NCBI RefSeq assembly: GCF_030253575.1
Contig: NC_080564.1
Span: 2,958,501-3,022,500 of the forward strand
Source: Rhododendron vialii
Lineage: Eukaryota > Streptophyta > Magnoliopsida > Ericales > Ericaceae
Length of the DNA: 64,000 bases
Reading direction: 5' to 3'
Shown piece by piece: positions 57,278 through 64,000 of the stretch (positions are counted from its first letter, which is position 1; the number at the start of each line of letters is the position of its first letter). Made by a program: the position numbers and the translations under genes. A model generated the notes under the pieces. It saw only the letters and a list, made by a program, of their open reading frames with translations, had not been told where the DNA came from and made no database searches.

Positions 57278-59166
57278 CTTTTCTCTTTAACCAAGCTCAA
57301 GATAATCTCATTTATGCAAAGTGTCTATAATTGTGCCAAATGCAGTGTCGCTTGCTAGAAGTATAACATAAATAAACTCAACACTTTTGAGTACACCTGG
57401 ACAAGTCACCTAGATCCTTGGCAGGAGTAATTAAATGCCTTCTAAGATTTGATTTGTCATATGTGAATAACTAACAATCCAGCAAAAGAAAACTGGTATG
57501 CAGATGCGGAGAAACCATAATTCAAACAACCAGATAAGATGAATCATACGCATTTCACCAAAACTCATGTGCATGGGACCCTAAGCAACAATAAAAAGAA
57601 GAAATTCCCCAAATCGCGAAGCAGCTTTTGGACTAACCGTATGGACACCAGTTGTAAGCAAAACACATCTTTTACAAATCAACAATATAGGACAAATTTC
57701 CATGAGGAGAATCAAAATAGCATACCAAAAGCTACTAACAGTTGTAGTCAGGGCAGATGATAGGCAGTAGGCACCACATCAAATTAGTCAAAATGACAAC
57801 AACTCCTCTTGTAAGTTCACAAAAACAAGGCAGTAGCGGTAGCAGTTAAAACAAAATAAAAGACTCTTGTGGTATGGGGTACAAAAACCAGAAAAACTGG
57901 ATGCAAAGAATAATGCAGGGAAGAGGAAAACTTACCCAGTCTGCCAATATAAGCTGTCTCCATGAGTTGTGCCAAGGGCTCAATGGCTTGCCCAGCAATT
58001 GCTGGTAAAGAAAGCATTATCAGCTCAGTCTGGACATTTGGAGGATCTAACAGACTTGTAGAAGTCCCTGTAAGAGCTCTGAGGAAAAAATTCAGAATTC
58101 TTAACACACCAAAAAAAAACAGTAGCACAAAAAGGAAATTCTGGGGTTGTGTACATAAGGAACTATAATTTAAAAAGGGTAATAAAGAAATGTAAAGAGA
58201 ATCTTCAAAAAAATACATACAATATATACAGCATAATAAACCACAGGGGTAGCTCAAGCAGTAAGGAGGGCGGATACAAGTACAAGCATCTAATTCGACT
58301 CCCACTAAGAGCAAAATTGCCACCCTCTCTGCAAGCGAAAACTTGTAAGAAATAGCTATCGAAGGGGTTCTGGCTTATGGTGCGGTCACGCAACTCAACG
58401 TTGTATTTGGTGGAACCAGTTTCTGGATTACTAAAAACAAAAAGTACACCATAAATTATTCCTGAAATTTTTGAGACATTTAGTTTAATTAATTATTGCT
58501 TAATCATTCTTGTCAGACACTTCAAAACATGTGAGATTCTTTGTCAGGTGGGCGAGTAAGGAACACATGTCCGACATTTTAACTGCACATGTATCAAGGA
58601 AGCTTATTTAGTTATTCGAATATAACTATAATAGCAAGCATTAGTTGCTATATAATAGTAGTCACCATTTATAGTTCATACCAAATATAAGAATAAAAAT
58701 ATGTTAAGAGAGATATGACTGCCTTCCCATGTCCTGGTGTACTTCCAAATATGGGAACGACAAGAGGAATTCGACTCGAAAGACACGTTACATGAACCCA
58801 AAACTTGTACTTTAGTCAAACACAACTTGACAAAGTATAATTGCAGAGTGTAAAATAGAAAACTATAATATGACCTTACATGTATCCCTCGGTCGAGCCA
58901 TTTATGGCCCTCTCTGTGTTAAGAACTACCATCTCCTCCACCATAGGTTTAAAATCATAATCTAAAGCATGATCACCGCTCACTAGTCCGCAATTCCGAA
59001 CCACATTATCGAATCTCAATCCCACCCTATGATTCGCTCCAGGAAACCTGAGATGAAGACCTCGAGTCGACGTCTTCGCCTCAAAAGCTTGCCCAATTGT
59101 TCTCCTTTCACATCCTTTTCCAGAAATTCCACAAATGAGTGCACCAGCTACTTTAGTAACCGTCAT
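52176..59166 (-). CDS. DTX45: MATE-family transporter, DETOXIFICATION 45-like, plastid
   Basis: MATE cation/H+ antiporter-type exporter, twelve membrane helices; the DTX44/45 clade carries plastid-targeting N-termini. Thirteen exons: 59166-58880, 58078-57936, 56923-56780, 56676-56543, 56351-56216, 55854-55758, 55646-55546, 55154-54991, 54597-54526, 54421-54305, 54226-54131, 54044-53923, 52335-52176; all in phase; 590 residues. Exon 1 is a transit-peptide-like leader. Landmarks: ELIMLSLPAIAGQAIEPLAQ, METAYIGRLG, ASAGVSISIFNIVSKVFNIP, LRALGAPAVVLSLAIQGIFR, GFKDTKTPV, SMAARQGPIAMAAHQICLQV, WLSVSLLADAQASSGQ, QPVNALAYIFDGLHYGVSDF, GLSGVWFGL, KDGPWWFLQEA. PAIAGQAI favours DTX45 over DTX44. Intron 5 uses a GC donor (AG|GCAAGT, 56215-56214). 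The last exon ends in an (CT)n-encoded LSLSLSLSLS tail; CAG|GTCAGT inside it could be an alternative donor. Confidence 0.9.
52231..52260. repeat. (GA)n microsatellite inside the predicted last DTX45 exon
   Basis: About 15 GA dinucleotides on the plus strand, read as CTCTCT in the minus-strand gene and encoding the Leu-Ser repeat near the predicted C-terminus. Confidence 0.9.
52336..53922 (-). other. DTX45 intron 12
   Basis: 1587-bp intron, mostly filled by a GC-rich retroelement-like insertion on the opposite strand (52555-53622). Both splice sites are intact. Confidence 0.75.
52555..53622 (+). mobile_element. Poly(A)-tailed LINE-like retroelement, non-autonomous
   Basis: The region starts with a CT-rich, then GC-rich leader (GCCGCCGCCGCCTGGGGGGA), changes to GT-rich sequence and ends in TTAATAAAATTTCATCTTTT, then GCCGAT and a 13-A run (53610-53622). 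This tail layout is typical of plant LINEs. No reverse transcriptase is present; plus-strand frames (53014-53328) look like chance frames in GC-rich DNA. Target duplication not identified. Confidence 0.55.
57227..57277. repeat. (AG)n microsatellite in DTX45 intron 2
   Basis: About 25 AG dinucleotides within the 1012-bp intron 2 (56924-57935). The rest of that intron shows no element. Intron 1 (58079-58879) also holds nothing recognised; intron 7 (55155-55545) likewise. Confidence 0.95.
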
Positions 59167-60050
59167 TTTTTGGCACACCAACAAAACAATTGGAAGACCT
59201 AAGGTCCCGTGCAGCTTTGCACACCAAAGACAGTTGGAAGACCCAAGGTCCCGTTCAGCTGCGGGGAAAGGAAAGGTAAGTATGAGAATGTTTAATTTTC
59301 CTGCATTTTTAAAGTGTTAAATTACTCTGAAAGTTGTGGTACCCGCGACCCAATTTCCCACCACGATTAGGTTCCTCTCAAAACTTTCCAGCAAAACAAA
59401 TATGATTTTCCAGGAATCTTGTTTCTACACTATTTTCTACATAATTAAACTAATCCTTTTGAACTTTTTCTCAAACTTCTTATATCAAATGAACACAAAA
59501 AGAAAAAGAATACTTTTCATTTTCCTTTACTTCTCTCCACTTTACTTCTCAAAAAAATAAAAAAAACTCCACTTCACTATTATTCTGTTTGAAATAGGTT
59601 TTCTGCATTAATTTCTTGACCAAGTGAACGGAGCCTAAATGCAGTATTTTGCGAATGAAGAAGAGAAAATTCCTTCTAATGTCGGTATGCTGCGTTCGTT
59701 TTTACCGAGATAGCGGAAGAAAAACCTCGAGAACTTGTTCGCCTACGCACTGTTCCTTGTTTGGCTCCAGAGAAAGTGGAACAGCACAATTCGCCTAACT
59801 ATGAATAGAATTTTCCGTCAATTTTTGCTGAGAGGGAAAACAGGAAACAATGTGGAGGCGTGCAATTGAACAAATCAAAATCCAAAAGCCAAAAGCAAGA
59901 GAAAGATTACCTGAGGATTGTTGTTGGAGAAGAACACCGAGAATGTCTGTGTGGGAAGCGGTTGCTACTATGTGATGTAGGAGAAATATGTATGAGAATT
60001 TTTTGGTGCCACGTGGCCACACCCAAACAGTACATTCGGCCGTTTTAAAG
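59167..60050 (-). promoter_or_regulatory. DTX45 5' UTR with a probable leader intron
   Basis: Minus-strand acceptor CCCCGCAG|CTGAAC at 59260-59259 and donor CCTCAG|GTAATC at 59910-59909 would define a leader intron of 652 bp (59259-59910) in the 5' UTR. The UTR part next to the ATG contains a small direct repeat (GGAAGACC.AAGGTCCCGT, near 59192 and 59237). Inferred from splice-site strength only; the transcription start is not known. Confidence 0.5.
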
Positions 60051-60129
60051 TGTGTTGGATGATTCAGATTAAAATTTTCTCTCTCCTCTTTGTCTCTCCA
60101 AATCAGAGTCATTCAAAACCGAAATGAAC

Positions 60130-60260
60130 GGCCCGGAAGTGCTGAGCGGGCACCACGTGGTACCCACCCGGCACTAAAAAAATTCACGTGATGTATCATA
60201 TAGTTGGTGCCCGCTCGGCACTAAAAAAATTCACGTGATGTATCATGTAGATAGTAAGCC
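60130..60260. repeat. ~50-bp tandem duplication
   Basis: GGCACTAAAAAAATTCACGT followed by GATGTATCAT occurs at about 60172 and 60217. Surrounding CACCACGTGG and CCCGCTCGGC words are partly repeated. Confidence 0.8.
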
Positions 60261-60389
60261 CCGTCTCGCTAATTAAAAAATAGTACTTATTTTGTGATAC
60301 ATTATGAAAGAATGACCTATCTTGTAAAATAAAAAATAAAAATTTAAAAAATAATGTAAAAACTAAGCGAAACAAGACCTAAATAAGAT

Positions 60390-61485
60390 TAGCTTCGGAA
60401 TGAATGCGGGTTGTCTCAAGTTGAGCACCCGACCGCACGGGTGCAATCCGACCATTTTCAACCCCTTTGGATCCATTTTGATGATTGAACTCAACGTTCT
60501 TTTGGTTCATTTCATCAACTAAATGTGTTAAGTTGATCGAATACCGAATATTTTCTGATTAGAGCATATTTTATCTTTGAAATATACTGAATTATAATCT
60601 ATTTCTTTCAAGAGACAAATATACACCTCAACATAGCTCTTCACTAGGTTCTTTTACACGAGAGTTCTATAAGGTGATTGATGGAGTTCGATAATCGAAG
60701 TGGATCAAACTAGCGTCGGACAGGAGGACCAATCCGCTACGATTACACATATTTACATAGTTATACGTACGCGTAAACTGATCCGAACACTTGATTACTC
60801 CCTCCGTCTCTATTCTTTAGTCTTTTTTTGGGAGTAGGTGCCACTTTTCAATTGATTATATCTTACAATCTATAATTTTTTTTAGGAAATTTTGAAAATA
60901 TCGTTTAAAAGATTCATTAAGATCTATCAAACAAGATCCATATTGTATATACCAATTAAAAATTATAATTAATTTTTTTGTCCGGTTGAAATAGGACAAT
61001 GGACTAAATAATAGGGACGAATGAAGTATAAAATAATCACATATATTGACGGAGAACTTACTGTATAATAAAATAAAAATAAAAAACGCGAGAGCTTGTG
61101 TGACAGTGTCCCAATAAAACTCAATAACAATTTTTACTCATCACGAATCAACGCGTACGCGATGGTGGGATCGATAAAATTTTTTTTTTTTTTTGCAACA
61201 TCTGTTAGGAGATACTCCAGCACTTAAAACGAGTATATAATGTTGAAGTTGCGTTTTTTTTTTCATTTTTTGCGTTTTTTTCATTTTTAATTTCGTGAAT
61301 TGACCTCATGACCACCCAAAATCATTTGAAATCTACACCCCAAAATCATTTGAAATCTACACCAACCTTTCCCAAGGACAAGGAAAGATACATCTGTCAC
61401 TTATTTAACATGTTTTCCTTCCCAAGATATGACAAATTACACAATTATTGTTACTAAGGCATGTTTGGGAGGTTAAAAATTAGTA
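60390..61485. repeat. Duplicated block, copy 1 (interrupted by a Stowaway)
   Basis: Matches 62555-63590 in order: TTAGCTTCGGAATGAATGCG, GGGTTGTCTCAAGTTG, TTGATGATTGAACTC, CTCAACATAGCTCTTCACT, AATTGACGGAGAACTTACT-type sequence, ACCAACCTTTCCCAA and ACTAAGGCATGTTTGGGAGG. Non-coding. Confidence 0.8.
60798..61026. mobile_element. Stowaway-type MITE
   Basis: 229 bp with ends CTCCCTCCGTCTC and GGGACGAATGAAG, flanked by TA (60796-60797 and 61027-61028). The matching place in the second block copy (about 62950-62965) has no such element. Confidence 0.85.
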
Positions 61486-62554
61486 TGAATTCTGGGTTCT
61501 AGAACATAGGAGTAGTAGGTTTTTAGACAATGTTGTTATAATTTGTGAAAACATTTAAACGATGGGAATTGATTTTAACGCTCTCATTTTTACCATCTAC
61601 ACGACTGCACTCCTTATTTATTTTTAGTTAGTGTGAATTTTATAATTATTCTTTCATGTGCGAAAAGGTGAACTTATGAAAATGTAAGAAAGTAAATTCA
61701 CATGAATAAAGGTAAAAAAAAAAAAAAGTGCGGATGGTAAAAAAAAGAGCGTGAAAATCACTACCCCGAATGATATGTGCAAAATAATTTGTTTTGGAAA
61801 TTATTTGTGTTTGAAAACATAAAAAGGGTGAGTTTTCCAAGGAGGTAAATGGGCTTATTTTCCTTTGTATTTTGTGAAGGAGAAAATAAGTCCATTTAGA
61901 CCCACGTAAGAAAACTCTATCCGAGAATTCAAAAAGCTTATGGTGTATTTGAGTCTACTTTTTGACTTTTCACTTTTAACTTTTCGGCTTTTTGGATTAT
62001 GGTCAAAATATGTTTTAAGTTTCGTATGTATAGTTATTTCAAGATACCATTCATTTTTAATAAACGCATTTTTGGCAAAATAAAATAAAAAAACACGAGC
62101 CAAATATTCAGAATTCAAAAATAGACAATCCAGGTTGGAAAACTGCACCGCCGAAACACCCTCTGTTCAATGGTCGAGTTCAAGCTCGGAATCGAGACAT
62201 CCATATGCAGAATTTCACTTGGTGTCAATTGTACATTGGAGATATAAAACTAAGTTATTGAGGGTTCCGGAATTAGTCGAGGTACATGCAAGCTGGCCCG
62301 AACATCTAGCATTAGAAAGAAAATATGTAAAAATCTTTTTTAAAAAATTAATTTTTTGGACATTTTCTTGAATATTCCGAAAAATATTCGTATAAAAGTG
62401 ATAATTTTTTACTTTTTTGATTCGTTTTTGTTGAGATGAAAAAATAATACATTAAAGTTCGACGCAAAATTAACAAACGGAAGAAAAAATTTAAATGAGG
62501 ACAAAACTAAAAGTTGTGGTGCACAAATTATTTGTAGGTGAAAACATCCCTAAA
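61486..62554. other. Interval between the two block copies
   Basis: AT-rich. Near 62255-62310 the words GGTTCCGGAATTAGTCGAGG and GCAAGCTGGCCCGAACATC resemble the stretch at 21375-21435. No gene recognised. Confidence 0.4.
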
Positions 62555-63590
62555 TAAGGTTAGCTTCGGAATGGATGCGGGTTGTCTCAAGTTGGGCACC
62601 AAATCGCAACGGGTGAAGTCCGACCATTTTCGACCTTTTCAAATCTATTTTGATGATTGAACTCGTTCTTGTGGTACAATTCATCAACTAAATTTGTTGG
62701 TGTATAAAAATAAAATCACGTTCATCGTATACCGAATAATTTTTTATTGGAGCATTTTTATCTTTGAAAATAAGTTGAGAATACTGAATTATAACTTGAA
62801 AATCCATTTCTTTCCAGATAAATATACTCCTCAACATAGTTCTTCACTCTTTCACACAAGAGTTCTGTAAAGTGATTGAGTCGGAAAGGACCAATCCTCT
62901 ACAATTACACATATTCACGTAGTTATATATGTGCGCGTAAACTGATCTGAACACGTAAATATAAATAGAATTACATAAATTGACGGAGAACTTACTATAT
63001 AATAAATCGCGATCCTCATATAAGTGTATAAATAAAGTTGGAAAAGAACAAGAACCTATGCGACGGTGTCCCAACAAAACTCAATAATTTTTACTCCGAC
63101 ACGAATCAATGCGCCCGCGAACGCGATGGTGGGATCCATAAATACTAGTAATTTCCAACATCTGTTAAGTATAGGAGACAACACTTTGTGTGGTGTATAG
63201 TACAACTAATAATTTTGTGACAGGCAACGTGATGTTGAGGGGTCTTCAAACGGGATTAGGAGGGGCTGTAGTGCGGTCAGTCCTATTGTTCATCTCAACA
63301 TGGAGACTTAGATTTAATCCGAACTTCAAGAAATTCGAGCCGTCTATTATTTGAATTAAAATTCGAACCGTCTATTACCGAGATGGACGGTCGAATCGGC
63401 CACATTACACGTGTGGTCCGTTTTTTTCATTTTTAATTTCGTGAATTGGCCTAACCACCCAAATCATTTGAAATCTACACCAACCTTTCCAACGGACACG
63501 GACAGATCATCTGTCACTTAAAAGATGTTTTTCTTCCAAAGATACGACAAATTACACAATCAATGTTACTAAGGCATGTTTGGGAGATAT
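62555..63590. repeat. Duplicated block, copy 2
   Basis: Counterpart of 60390-61485. It lacks the Stowaway but carries an extra ~200-bp stretch (about 63215-63415) absent from copy 1, with CGAGCCGTCTATTATTTGAA and CGAACCGTCTATTACC in close repetition. Confidence 0.8.
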
Positions 63591-63599
63591 TTATGAAGG

Positions 63600-64000
63600 G
63601 TTTTGCTAGTTGCTGCCCAGTGGGCAGCACCTCGGTACAGGGTAATTCCCACAATTGTACAGCAAAGTCTACTTGTAAGTCTTTTACTCCGGTTCCTTTC
63701 TCCTTTTGTCAACTTTTATGACACTACTTTTCATATTTCTCTAAATGCAGAATTTAACCTTAGAGACTATGCGCAAACTTTGATAAGCACCCAGGCTACT
63801 TTTTGTTTACTTTTCTCTCTCCTATTTCTTTCACTTTTAAATTTTCGTACGGTGCTATGCACTCTAATTTTATTTTACGGTTTATTTTTTGTGGGATCTA
63901 CTTCAGATCTTACAAAAATGATTTGAACTGTTTATTTTCTAAATTTTTTTAATGAATTTCTATAGAAAATGAACTCAATCAAATATCGAGAAGGATTTTT
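63600..64000. other. Probable left part of a foldback element, cut by the window edge
   Basis: Starts near TGCTAGTTGCTGCCCAGTGG. The last ~110 bp (GTGGGATCTACTTCAGATCT, AAAATGATTTGAACTG, AACTCAATCAAATATCGAGA) match the internal core seen in other foldback elements of the window. The mirror half would lie beyond the edge. Confidence 0.5.

Noticed and set aside
1-64000. CRISPR arrays, operons, rRNA or tRNA genes, organelle DNA
   Set aside because: No spaced direct repeats of CRISPR type, no RNA gene recognised by eye, and spliced plant nuclear genes throughout. A tRNAscan or Rfam search was not possible and could still find small RNA genes.

Overview
The window is nuclear DNA of a flowering plant, most likely a eudicot; I cannot place it further. 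The evidence is GT-AG introns, plant gene families (DSK2 ubiquilin, CYCB2 cyclin, plant mitochondrial NAD-IDH, CYP87, strictosidine synthase-like, plastid-type MATE), Stowaway MITEs with CTCCCTCCGT ends, plant-type LINE 3' ends and long AT/AG microsatellites. Every gene was reconstructed by hand from splice sites and protein-family recall. No search was run.

Layout: 1-2008 (-) 5' part of a DSK2-type ubiquilin, running off the left edge. 2009-7850 an accessory block built from repeated copies of the DSK2 5' flank plus a ~75-bp repeat, with foldback and Stowaway elements inserted. 9372-13052 (+) B2-type mitotic cyclin, 10 exons, with three MSA promoter elements. 14656-19966 (+) regulatory subunit of mitochondrial NAD-isocitrate dehydrogenase, 4 exons, with a LINE 3' end and a hAT-like element in intron 1. 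20-24 kb intergenic, with a 568-bp hAT-type element flanked by a perfect 8-bp target duplication. 24144-28819 (+) CYP87-type cytochrome P450, 9 exons. 29318-50088 (-) four strictosidine synthase-like (SSL) genes in tandem: A intact, B a pseudogene, C and D an apparently intact and very similar recent pair. 52176-59166 (-) a 13-exon plastid MATE transporter resembling DETOXIFICATION 45. 60-64 kb intergenic, with a duplicated ~1-kb block.

The genes do not form a pathway; this is ordinary plant gene order with one local gene-family expansion. The mobile component is mostly foldback elements, Stowaway MITEs, hAT-like MITEs and LINE pieces. The most unusual signals are (i) amplification of the DSK2 5' flank, start codon included in at least one copy, (ii) foldback elements with different ends and different target-site duplication lengths that seem to share one internal core, and (iii) the C/D SSL duplication, where elements present in only one copy give a relative insertion order. 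No CRISPR, operon, rRNA or tRNA gene was recognised.
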